This document shows positions 22,578 through 33,900 of a stretch of DNA of 64,000 nucleotides, one piece after another. Made by a program: the position numbers and the translations under genes. Each line of letters begins with the position of its first letter. Positions within the stretch are counted from its first letter, which is position 1. The DNA comes from Anisakis pegreffii (lineage: Eukaryota > Nematoda > Chromadorea > Rhabditida > Anisakidae), in assembly GCA_035041965.1 (NCBI GenBank), contig JAPYMA010003014.1, forward strand, positions 62,001 through 126,000. Direction: 5' to 3'. The notes under the pieces are model-generated. The model searched no databases and had not been told where the DNA came from. It saw only the letters and a program-made list of their open reading frames with translations.

Positions 22578-23770
22578 AACGAAGTATCATAACAATCAAC
22601 AGAATAATCAGAATCAAATTGAAACCTGGTCTTACCTGTTGCGAAAGATCTGCCCTCCGTTGACCTCTCAACAATCATACATGATCACCATAAAAAGATG
22701 ACCTGCCACCATAATTCGGGTTTTTCAAAGGTGACCAGAAATTTAGGTGAGCAGGTCATAGAACACGAGTTAAAAAACTTTTATTCAACCATGTGAAAAA
22801 TACAACAGTGAACAACAAAAAAGAAGCATCACTCCAAACAAAACATCATCAAAATATGACAGATTGGTTTTCCTCTCCATACAATAGCCATCAGCTTTGA
22901 CACAGGGATTTTTAGGGACTACCCCGGTTAGTTTCTAATTTTATAAGTGGAAAAATCTATTATTCATAGTTTCAATCTGAATATTTGCACGAGATGTTCG
23001 AAGTAACTCTCGAATTGAATCTAAATATTTGCACGAAATCGAGGTAATTTCAGTGGCAATAGAAAGAGATGATAATCATTGACAGGTGATAATTATATTG
23101 GTAATTGCTAAACTTTCAAGAGCTTTTTTTCGAAATGTTTCGCCAAGCCACCTTTCCTCGATAAGTTATGACTCAGTCAGTCTTGAGCCTGAGAAGACTT
23201 CACGCCAGCAACCTAAAGAGAAGTCCAAACCCGACGCAGCAGCTAAACCACAGCTACCTAGCTCAGCATCAGCATGTGTGAAAGCTCTCAAATGTGATGA
23301 ATTGTTGAAAGCAAATGTACTGATTCATCATTTTGGTAGTATTCAAACCCCATCTTCTAGGTTATTTCAGTGGCACTAGCAAGAGATGATAATCAAACTG
23401 GCAGGGGAAACAAGAATAGCATCAGCAATGTTGTATGAATGCATTATGATAGAAGCAAATAGATAAGCTTCGGCGAGTAACCACAAACACCTGAGAGATT
23501 TCTTCTTATAATGCATTTAGTAACATTGAACTGAGTGAAGCGATTTCATATGTGCAAGCCAATGGTCAGCCCGATCATAATTCCCCCCTGTTAAGAGAAA
23601 GTGCGCACAGTGAGTCCGGGAACCCTCGTTACCTGAGCAAATGCCCGAAGGCACTACTCAGGCCAACTTACGTGCAATTTCCTATCCCCGGTCAAATCGG
23701 CGCCTTTCCCGGGCCGGGAACGCCCGTATTTTATTTCGAAGATGAATGATGACGATACCCGGGTAAGCAT
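22578..23770 (+). repeat. Left arm of the foldback element
   Basis: Inverted copy of 24119-25310. Positions 23552-23749 are open for 65 codons, and the mirrored frame at 24140-24337 on the minus strand encodes the same peptide with one replacement (GPGT versus GPGM). The arm ends at GGGTAAGCAT. Confidence 0.85.
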
Positions 23771-24118
23771 CATCAACATATTTTGAAGTATTTCTCCCCG
23801 ATTCGCCGAGACTGCCGGTAGGCGGGGACCGCCTGTCGCAGTTACCTAAACCTAGCCCCTCTTATTGGCAGCTCGACAGGTTGGGATCACCCATGCAACC
23901 AAAATATGCTTTTTAATAATGACCATCGGCTGCACACATGATATCGCCATCGACTCAATTCAGCTGTCACTAAACAGCACTACAATGAAGATGTTCTTCG
24001 AGCCACCACCTAGCGACTCGACTCTTTGGGTGAGTGGTCCAGGCGAACTTTCCAGACCTACAGCTACCACCATAAGGCTCTTCATACCCTACACTATTGA
24101 AACTCAATTTTTGTAGGA
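23771..24118 (+). other. Unique loop of the foldback element
   Basis: This 348-bp stretch has no counterpart in the window. It starts GC-rich, with complementary CCCCG and CGGGG words near 23797-23827. A plus-strand open frame (23865-24116, 83 codons) matches no family I know. It is too short for a transposase. Confidence 0.5.
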
Positions 24119-25310
24119 ATGCTTACCCGGGTATCGTCATCATTCATCTTCGAAATAAAATACGGGCATTCCCGGCCCGGGAAAGGCGCCGATTTGACCG
24201 GGGATAGGAAATTGCACGTAAGTTGGCCTGAGTAGTGCCTTCGGGCATTTGCTCAGGTAACGAGGGTTCCCGGACTCACTGTGCGCACTTTCTCTTAACA
24301 GGGGGGAATTATGATCGGGCTGACCATTGGCTTGCACATATGAAATCGCTTCACTCAGTTCAATGTTACTAAATGCATTATAAGAAGAAATCTCTCAGGT
24401 GTTTGTGGTTACTCGCCGAAGCTTATCTATTTGCTTCTATCATAATGCATTCATACAACATTGCTGATGCTATTCTTGTTTCCCCTGCCAGTTTGATTAT
24501 CATCTCTTGCTAGTGCCACTGAAATAACCTAGAAGATGGGGTTTGAATACTACCAAAATGATGAATCAGTACCTTTGCTTTCAACAATTCACCACATTTG
24601 AGAGGTTTCACACATGCTGATGCTGAGCTAGGTAGCTGTGGTTTAGCTCCTGCGTCGGGTTTGGACTTCTCTTTAGGTTACTGGCGTGAAGTATTCTCAG
24701 GCTCAAGACTGACTGAGTCATAACATCCCGGGGAAAGGTGGCTTCGAGAAACATTTCCGAAAAAACTCTTGAAAGTTTAGCAGCTACCAATATAATTATC
24801 ACCTGTCAATGATTATCATCTCTTTCCATTGCTACTGAAATTACTTCTATTTCGTGCAAATATTCAAATTTAATTCGAGAGTTACTTCGAACATTTCGAG
24901 CAAATATTCAGATTGAAAGTATGAATAATAGATTTTTCCACTCATAAAATTGGAAACTAACCGGGGTAGTCCCTAAAAATCCCTGTGTCAAAGCTGATGG
25001 CTATTGTATGGAGAGGAAAACCAATCTGTCATATTTTGATGATGTTTTGTTTGGAGTGATGCTTCTTTTTTGTTGTTCACTGTTGTATTTTTCACATCGT
25101 TGAATGAAAGTTTTTTAACTCGTGTTCTATGACCTGCTCACCTAAATTTCTGGTCACCTTTGAAAAACCCGAATTATGGTGGCAGGTCATCTTTTTATGG
25201 TGATCATGTATGATTGTTGAGAGGTCAACGGAGGGCAGATCTTTCGCAACAGGTAAGACCAGGTTTCAATTTGATTCTGATTATTCTGTTGATTGTTATG
25301 ATACTTCGTT
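24119..25310 (-). repeat. Right arm of the foldback element
   Basis: Reverse complement of 22578-23770. Starts ATGCTTACCCGGG and ends at ATACTTCGTT. Differences from the left arm are concentrated in the outer part, for example around 24600-24960. Confidence 0.85.
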
Positions 25311-26017
25311 GTCAATGATATGCTGTTGGACTGTGGATATATACTACTGGAATGTGGATCTTCGAATTCTTGACTGTAGTACTGAAGCGTGAATGCGGTA
25401 ACATCTCTTACATGTAACGTGACTGGGACTGTGAACTTTTGGAATCTGTGACCATGACTGTAGCTTTTTTTAGAGCATATGCGCGATAAGGGTTTTAGCT
25501 TGGTAGGAAAGATCGCTAAGTAGCTGTGTGCGCAAAAGATGATTCTGGAGTGTAATGGGTAGATTTCATGCCTGTTTAGCTTTTGTCGCATGCTGTGGTT
25601 GGCAGGTAGAGTTGCTATTATGGCAAAACTGTTCGAATTGTGGGATTGAAGGGATTTGTGAATGGTTCACGAAGTCTATGCTGTGGAGCATGATTATTAC
25701 TATTAGTCAGCTGTTTTGGAATCATGAGTCAGGCTTCGCATACACATGGTGTTAATTTTCTGCTGTTCATCAGAAGGCTTGAATGACCATCAGTGTTTGA
25801 TAGTTAGGGGTATGCACAGAAAAAGCTGCCTATGACTTCTGCTCCATTTTTTCCTTTGTGTAGAGTATTTCATCTAAAAAACCTCGGTTTCCCTTCGGAT
25901 GCCGTGGGCGAGATTTCGTATCAAAATCTTGCACAGTATATGGTTTGCTGATTTGAAAATTGCAAGGAAATGTGCGATTACTCTTGCAAGTTCTGTAATA
26001 AATCGGTTGGTTTCAGT

Positions 26018-26062
26018 GGTGTTTAGAAGACGTCTGTTTAGAAGACGTTTAGAAGACCTGAA
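26018..26062 (+). repeat. Triple TTTAGAAGACG repeat
   Basis: The word TTTAGAAGACG or a close variant (TTTAGAAGACC) occurs three times in 45 bp. It is a small local tandem duplication with no gene context. Confidence 0.6.
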
Positions 26063-26659
26063 CGGTTCACGTCTGGAACAGTATTAAACGATTAATCAAT
26101 AATTTTCATCAAGTTCATTTCGATACAATCGGAGCGGTTATCATTGATAAGTTAGCCTCACAGATTGCCAACATTCTATTCCAAATACAGCGGATGAATT
26201 TCAATGATGACTAAGTATTAAAAAAGATTCACTGATAATACACCACCAAGCATTAGCGTTGTTCAGTAACTAAACTGAATTAAAGTTTGCGTTAAGGTAA
26301 TCACTACTAATTCCTCACTTTAACAATAACTGTCCCCTTATTACATTCTCCTAATCTACGTAATCATGAACCTATCAAACAGTATGATACCTATAAACAT
26401 GAAAAATTGGAAGATTACTCGAATTCGAATAAATTATGCCAGAAAATGCATGAACCAACTAAAACCATGAATAAATATACTCACGCAGCATCACCCCACC
26501 ACACAAAACACATAGCAGAAGTAAATGAATGGTGAATGAAAATTGAATGTTATAAACAAAGCAGTCACAGTGCACGATCTGTGTTGATCAATTGGTATGG
26601 TACTACTGACAGATCAATTAAATTCATAGAGTGCATACTTGTGATCAGAACGAACAAAG

Positions 26660-26745
26660 CATATAAATTAGTGAGTATGATGCGGGGCATAGACCGAAAC
26701 CCTTATATTATTAGCGAATATGGTGCGGGCATAGACCGAAACCTG
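26660..26745 (+). repeat. Two-copy direct repeat ending GGGCATAGACCGAAACC
   Basis: TATGATGCGGGGCATAGACC and TATGGTGCGGGCATAGACCG are followed by GAAACC in both copies, about 47 bp apart. This lies just before the forward tandem units. Confidence 0.6.
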
Positions 26746-26769
26746 GCAATTTCGCTTAATTGAGGAGGT

Positions 26770-27690
26770 AGAGCTATTCAACTAAATCTATCTCAATTAG
26801 CGCAGTGGTGCTCATTGAAATGCACTATATCAGTATAGCTCAATCGATATTATTCAGTGCAATAGAAATATAGGTTTAATGTATTCAAACCAACCGTCTC
26901 TTCAGGTTTGCTGAGCAACATATTTATGTTTGTACATCGTTCGATTGAGCAGAATCTCTGCTTTCTAAAAATGGAAAGGTCGCCGGAAAATTCTGCCTCT
27001 ACGAGGAGATATAGTTATTTTTTTCATGCCTAGGAGTTGCCATATTCAAGCCTACCATACTCTCAGCTTTGACCGGTAATATATTAATTTCTCCACACCA
27101 ATCGATCGAGCAGAATCTCTGGATTGGGAAAAATATATATCTTGTCGGGAGATTCTGCTTAGTTGAGGTTATATATCTATGTTATTAAAGCTATCTCAAC
27201 TACCGCAATGGTGCTCATTGAAATGCATTGTGTCACTATGTGTCAATAGATATTATACATTACAATACAAATATAGTTTTGATATAATCAAGCCAACCGT
27301 CTTTTCAGGTTTGCCAGACAAGATATTGATGTTTGTACATCATTCGATTGAGCAGATTCTCTGCTTTCTAAAAATGAAAAGGTCGCCGGAAAATTCTGCC
27401 TCTACGAGGAGATATAGCTATTTTTCTCATTGCTCATAACGCAATGAAAATCCCATCTAAAACGTCACATGACGGAACGAATAACATTTAGAACATTTCA
27501 ATTGAATGGTTGCCATCTTCGAGCCTACCATATTCTCAAGTTTGCCCAGTAACATTCGTATTTTTGTGCACCGTTCGATCCATCTGAATCTCTGCATTCA
27601 GAAAAACATATATTTTGCTGAGCAATCTAGCTTTCTCGAGGAAATATGGCTTTTTTCTCAAAGGCATCTCAACTGGTTCACTTTTATAAA
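26770..27690 (+). repeat. Tandem repeat family, forward units (second block)
   Basis: Degenerate units match those of 19700-20290. ACCATACTCTCAGCTTTGAC occurs near 27056, CGATCGAGCAGAATCTCTGG near 27103, and TTCGATTGAGCAGAATCTC near 26940 and, in variant form, 27344. AGTTTGCCCAGTAACAT occurs near 27537. Larger repeats with TTCTGCCTCTACGAGGAGAT appear at about 26990 and 27397. Confidence 0.75.
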
Positions 27691-27905
27691 TCCTTTCCAT
27701 TTTTGTGATAGTTCTATAACCATAGTTATTGTTAATGTTATTATCATCATTATTGACGTTGTTTGTAATTATTACCTTATTGTTTCATTTGTTATTATGA
27801 AATATCTATCCTATGAAGAGATGGACTATAAACATTGCTGATTTGATTGTATATTTATTGCGTTAATTAGGGTTGGTATATCCATGTTGAATCGTGCGTC
27901 AGTTA
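27686..27905 (+). repeat. Dispersed repeat, copy 2 (pairs with 18714-18925)
   Basis: Direct, diverged copy of the sequence just downstream of NOM1. Together the two copies frame the island of tandem and foldback repeats. Confidence 0.6.
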
Positions 27906-30900
27906 GTGGCCAATGAATGACACGTATATTTTTTGTTGCCGTTGTTGTTGTGAAGTGTTTGCCAGTTCGTTAGTGGCCAGAGATTTTGAATTTCGCCAGT
28001 CAGGAGGTAGAGATAGCAGATCGAATTTGGGTGGCGCTAATCGAATTGCTCATGTTCCCTACAGTCATAAGGAATGAGAAGAGTACCATTCATGCTCTTC
28101 TTGAAGCTCATTCACCGAACTGAACATTCAAGGTGATTGAGTGCTGAGTGATTTAGATAAGGTTCAGAAGTTCGAAATAAACAGAGACCGATGCTACGCT
28201 CTGCCGATTTTGTTAACTTTCATTCACTTTCTTCACAGCAATAGTCGATCCGTTCTGTGAATGAAAACGTGTGATTCGGTGTTCGGATGAAACCTGGAGT
28301 AATTGGTCTTGATCAGTTTCGTTGGTGATTTTTCAAATGGGAGAGATTACCATTGATTGCCATTTCATTCTAAGTTTTATTGACATTTCATTCACAGTTT
28401 TGGAATCTTAAACGAGAGTAATAGATTTTATGAAATTACGTACTGAAGACACCCGCTTTCCAGGCCAGAATAAACAAATATCGACTCAGATTTCCCGAAC
28501 TCTCTCATGAAATCGCGCATTCTAGTCCGCTTGTTTTCATCGTGCTATGTTCTTCTCATGTGTGAACTGATTTAAGGATTCACTTCTACTACACTGGATG
28601 TTTTCGAGGAGCGTTTTCAATCCAACCGAAAACGAACATCCAAACGTATGTAAGCGGGTGTTGTGCATCATAGCTGTTTATTCATCTATTTGCTAGACAT
28701 TATTCACGTTGTGACATCTAGCGTAAGTTGATTATCATTCGTCGATGTTACGGCGATATCAAGCAGCCGCAGCAACAGCACATCTGCACACTCAGCACTG
28801 CTGCCACTTTAGTCGTTCAGGATCGGTTATTCGGCTCAATTCAGACTTACTCTTACTACGAACACTACCCAAATGCAGTAGTTTCTCTTGCAAACACCAC
28901 TGTCTTCTACTGCTGCTGCTATCGCTATCGATTTGGATGGAGCATATTCTCATTCCATTCATCATTCGTTTATTCATGCACAGCTGATGTATGCATCTTA
29001 TTACGGAGAGCATGAAACTGGCAAGAAGAGGCTTTTGTTTATGTGTTTTCATGTGCATAGGTTTTAGTGAATGCGTTTGATTGATCCGCTTTACTTCATC
29101 TTAATACAGACGAGTTTCGAGATAAATCGCTCGTGTATGGCCTAGATTGCAATCGTTATGTTTGAGTATTTATGCGTTTACTATTTATGGCAGCGATACT
29201 TTGATAATGCCATACTTTGATAATGCCAGCGATGCATTCGATCATGACTGCAAATGCTAAAATCTCTATGTGGATTAACTGCTTTTCTGACTTTTCGTTG
29301 TTTATTTCTTCGAATTCTTTCCGTTTCTGACCGAATTCCTTTCAGCGTATGCTTCCGAATTAAGTAATGCTGTAAAAATTCATTCATTGCAGTTCAAGTT
29401 TCATGAATTCATGCTATTCGAAGTAAGAATGCTTAATTTTAACCAAGCTGCTCTTGAACCACTCCTTGCACTACGCAATCATCTATTCAGTTTTGTCTTT
29501 CAGCAAAAGAGAGATTCATTTATAAATTCTAAAAATTTTTGATTGGAATTCAATGAGACTGAGAATTCACGTAGAGAATTCGAAGCACACCAAGTGTTTT
29601 ATGAATTGTTGCTGAACACTAGCGTGTTTCTATCAATTCATCCCCATGAAGACCCGTAACAAATCCGCACATTTTTACAACTTAACAAGGCATCCATTTC
29701 CAGCGCTGTCGTCGAGTATCACCTTTCTTCACTGTCAAAATCGGCGCACTTTGCTGCACTTTTGGATTTTTTATTAGTCGGCAGATCTTCACAGATCACA
29801 GTTTTAAAAATCACGATTTTCCTATGCCCCATCATTAGTCAAGCAAAATGGATGTTGCGTATGGTTATTATCGCAAATTTGTGTGGTGTCGGGATCGGAG
29901 AATTTCGGGAATCATTCTCAAGCTGACCGCATTTCTGGGAACCGCGACTGCAAAAGTTTGTCCCAGATTCTCCCCGTGCCCGCAGCACATTACCTCAGAT
30001 TGATCTCAGGCAATAACCTCTTTGCAAACGCTTAGTCATTCAATGCTGAAAAGTTTGAAATGAATGTAGTTAACGCATTTGCTGAATGACTGCATGCAGT
30101 TGAGCACCATCCAGAGTTGTTGACTCTTCCACGTTTATACATTTCACTTCCAATCTCTGAATATCCTATTTTACGCGTCAAAATTGTTTACTACTTCCAC
30201 TCGAGATAACTCAAAAACAAATCGATTCGTTCGCCTATTGAAAGCTTTCGCCTATTGAGCATCAAATATTAACTATGCGTTGATTTCACAATTCGGAAAC
30301 GCCGTGAACATTGCCAGAATCAATTGACCATTTGATAGTGCGTTTAATTTTCAGAATATTGCCTCAGCTCTCTTGTAGCATTGCTTGACATTCTGTTATG
30401 CAAGTGAGGACAATCTCGTGTCAAATATTCCAAAAATTTCCATGAGCTTTGACGGTAAATCTGTAAAGAAAACTCAACTGGTCATCGGGGTTGTGAAATT
30501 AATGACGTTTTAATGCTTCCGCATTCATGCTTGCATTGATAATCAATTGTTCAACAGTGAATCACCACAGGGTGCCAACCAATGGAAACAACTAAGAGGT
30601 CACCAGCGCGCATATTTTCTTTCTTAAGTGTATCACTCGTAAACGAATATTCGGTAACTCGCCAGTATTGTGTCTAATCAGCTTTCATTTCATAATCAGT
30701 GTTCTGTATGTTTACATAGTTTCTTCCGTTTGCCATCTCCGCCGCCGCAATAACGATACACATAAATCAGTGAGAGTTTTTTGCTTGTGGCTCGCGAATA
30801 TACGCTATAAAGAAACAGACAGACAAATATTTACAACGATTGCATTGCGTTTGCAGTATCTAATAATAAGCAATAACATTCACTGCTAATGCACTAGTAG

Positions 30901-33900
30901 ATTTATGCAATCAGTGTGGATTGATTTAGGGGAACGCTTGAAAAGCACATGGAATTCGTGAGCGAACGAACCAGTGTTGTTTCGAGGGATTCTTAGCGCA
31001 GTACATTTATGTGTTCAGAAGAACAGTTTAAAACAACAAGTGCTTCATGAAAACAGCTCCATAGAACTTCCATTTATAGCTGTTCATTTCAAGATTTGAT
31101 TTGAGTTTGAAGGCGTAGAACGCAAATGAATTATGAGAAGTTTGATATCATTTTCGTACTTATTCGCGACTTCTTGTTGGTTGAGCATTGAGCATTCAGT
31201 GATTACAATCGAAATCGCTTTATCAGCATTGGCATTATTTTGCCGTTGTGATCAGTAATCAGTGATTATGAAGACCATCAGCTCTTATCGCTGATAATCA
31301 TCCTACTAAACACCGATATATCACCGACAATGATGAGATAATGCTGAATGTGGGAATGTTCAATGCTGCTATCAAATTCAACAAAGTACTATCAGGCATG
31401 CAAATTGCACTCAAATTGCACTTCCATGCTAATGCGAATCATTTCCTTTTAGAATCGAACAGACTTAATTTTCTTCAATTCAAGCTGATTAAGATGTATT
31501 ATTTATCCACTATATGTTTGGCTATCAGAACGAACCTGAAATGAAAATCATATCAATGTATACCTTCAAAATGATCAGTTTGCAGCACACACCCCATTAC
31601 TTCTGCAGCTTATTCATATGAATTTCTAAAGATTGCTCAGTGGATTCAATCCAACCATTTTAGTGTTTTTCGTAGTAAATTTCTTAGACTCCACTTTTAA
31701 ACAGCCACAATTCCATTCACAAAATTCTCCAAATTGAACTGTTTAACACCAGCTGAAAAGTTTATACCGCAAATGATTTGAACCTTTCATTGATGTTTTT
31801 TGCATTCATTTAATTTATTACCAATAATAAGTTCCCCGCACAATGTTTCATCTGAAAACTTTCTTTATTTAACGTTAATCCTTCAAGCCGTTTTGTGTTT
31901 ACTTTTTGCGTCGACTTTTAATTAAACCAATTTTTTTTGAATGCCAAATCCACAAATATCCCTCCTCCACACTAACGAATCAAATGAAAGTGAAAAGCGG
32001 AGTCATTAGTAAACATTTTCGATCAATATATTCATTCATCTATGCTCATTCACTCACTTACTTCGAATACGCCTATTGAGATGGATGCATGGATGGATGG
32101 CAACAGATCGTAAAATGTTCATGCTAAACTCGCATGAATTGTCATTTGCAGATGGAATTGAAAAAATCAAAAGCTGAGTGCGATGGAAGCAGAATACTCA
32201 TTTGCAGCTTTCATACTGATATGCCGTTCGAATCGTTCTGAGCGTTTTTATTCATTTTACCCGCTGAATGTACGTGCAAAATCCTTGTTTGTTGATCTCA
32301 GATGGCTGTTTGAGCCTTCGCTTACAACTCTTATGGGCTTTACGGCAAGAATGCAATGCAAGCAACTACCTTTCATTGATAATTAACGATTGATTCTGTG
32401 AAAAAACTTCACCGTTGAATGTGGCCTTACCCAATTGTTTTTTTTTTGTTAAATTTAGCCTTATCAGCATTCAGTATTGAAATACGTGCCCGCATGTATA
32501 CAAAAATGCATCAGTGTTTTATCACACTTATCTATAATTATACTAGTTTTATAACGAAAGATAAGCTTATCATGTGGACAGTTGTTTAGGAATTTGATTA
32601 TTTCTCAGTGCCAAAAATAGAACTGAATGAATACATCGCTGAATGCTTTGAATGAATGAATGCCATGCCAAAAATTTTGAACGTTTTAGTAGGTAAAAAT
32701 ACGATGCAATAATACAGCATTGGTTAGTTGATTACTGTTATCACGCTATCCAGAAATCAATCAATGCGAAGGCAAATGCAATTAATTCCGAGAGTTGAAC
32801 TGTCAGAATACTTTAGCAGAAAGTTTATGAAGCACACCGGTTTGGAAGGAAAAGTAAACAACTGGATTCACAAAAGATCTCTACGACAATGCTCACAGTG
32901 AACATTCTCTGTGCTGCACTTATTTTCTGGCGTGAGTTTGCAGTGGAGGTCTAGGGAAATCTATTCGCTGCAATGTAGCTATCAGTTTGGAAGTCCCAAA
33001 ATTTCAGCACTTATACCTCCTTGATTAAATTATGTCGCCTAGACGAAAGGATTGTTGTGGTAAACAAGATGTGTGTTGGGAGGCGAATTTGCCATATTTC
33101 TTGTATCCATCGTTCCTTGTCCTTAGAAATTAACATCGGTCGGAAAGAACTTGATGGCGCCACATTCCAAGAAGCGTCTACGATAAACGCCACGTTTGAC
33201 ACACCTCGGAACTGCGGTTATTGGCTTATTCTGTAGCAAATAATGCAATAATGTTATCTCAGAATGATACCACCGCTTGCAAATGAAGCTGTGCATTCCT
33301 CTTCAATTCGTTTCTAAAACTGCTTCCAATCAGACTGATTCGAGAAGTTTACGTTGTACAGAGCATATCTTACAGAACAAATGTAGAAGCAGCTTATTCT
33401 CATAGCCATGCGTTGCTTCAAAAGTGCTTATCAAATTTTTTGAGAGAGGAAAAAATCAGTATGGAATGCCTGTTGAAGTCGAATTAGTGTCTGCAAAATT
33501 GATTAGTGATACGGATGTTTGGGTCAAAAATTGATCAAAATGATCAAGTTGTTTAGCAACTGGATTCCTTATTACTTCATATGGTAACTGTGTGATTAAA
33601 AGACTACATATCGCACCGCCTCGAATATGTCTCATCAGTTCCGATAGAAGAAAATGTTTTACAGCATACGAGGGTCACTGATGCTTCGTTCTTCGGTTTG
33701 AATTCAAGTTATGGGCACTCATTACCTCACATTGTTGAATGAATGCTTTATCTCTCATAACACACCGTTTGCGTTCTCGTTTCCATGCTCATACCGAATG
33801 AACAGCGTACATTAGTACGATTTTTGCTGTTCGCTAGTCGAAATTCTATGGACAGATCAGCATTCAACATCTGATCGGAATTGTTGTCTTTAATGTTGTT

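Larger units (their letters stand above)
22578..25310. mobile_element. Foldback element with 1.19-kb inverted terminal arms
   Basis: Arms at 22578-23770 and 24119-25310 are inverted copies of each other separated by a 348-bp unique loop. The ends read AACGAAGTATCATAAC going in and its complement coming out. The outer arms differ at several percent of positions; the inner 250 bp, which is GC-rich, is nearly identical between arms. No transposase was recognised, so the element would be non-autonomous. The left end interrupts a 175-bp tandem unit just after GTGAGCT, but the right flank does not continue that unit, and I see no convincing target-site duplication. It could also be an inverted duplication formed during repair, not a transposon. 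Confidence 0.8.
25311..26769. other. Unique spacer between foldback element and forward tandem units
   Basis: No gene was recognised. A 134-codon minus frame (25187-25591) runs across the element boundary and is not credible. Two small local repeats are present and listed separately. Confidence 0.4.

Noticed and set aside
23552..24337. Mirrored 65-codon frames as a conserved small protein
   Set aside because: Identity between the two is explained by the inverted arms; a third copy or selection would be needed to argue for a protein.
25187..25591. 134-codon minus-strand frame
   Set aside because: It crosses the right boundary of the foldback element into unrelated DNA, with no recognisable protein or initiation context.
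28728..29058. Overlapping open frames on both strands
   Set aside because: Three frames are open at once over the same bases, which points to composition; none resembles a known protein or has splice partners.
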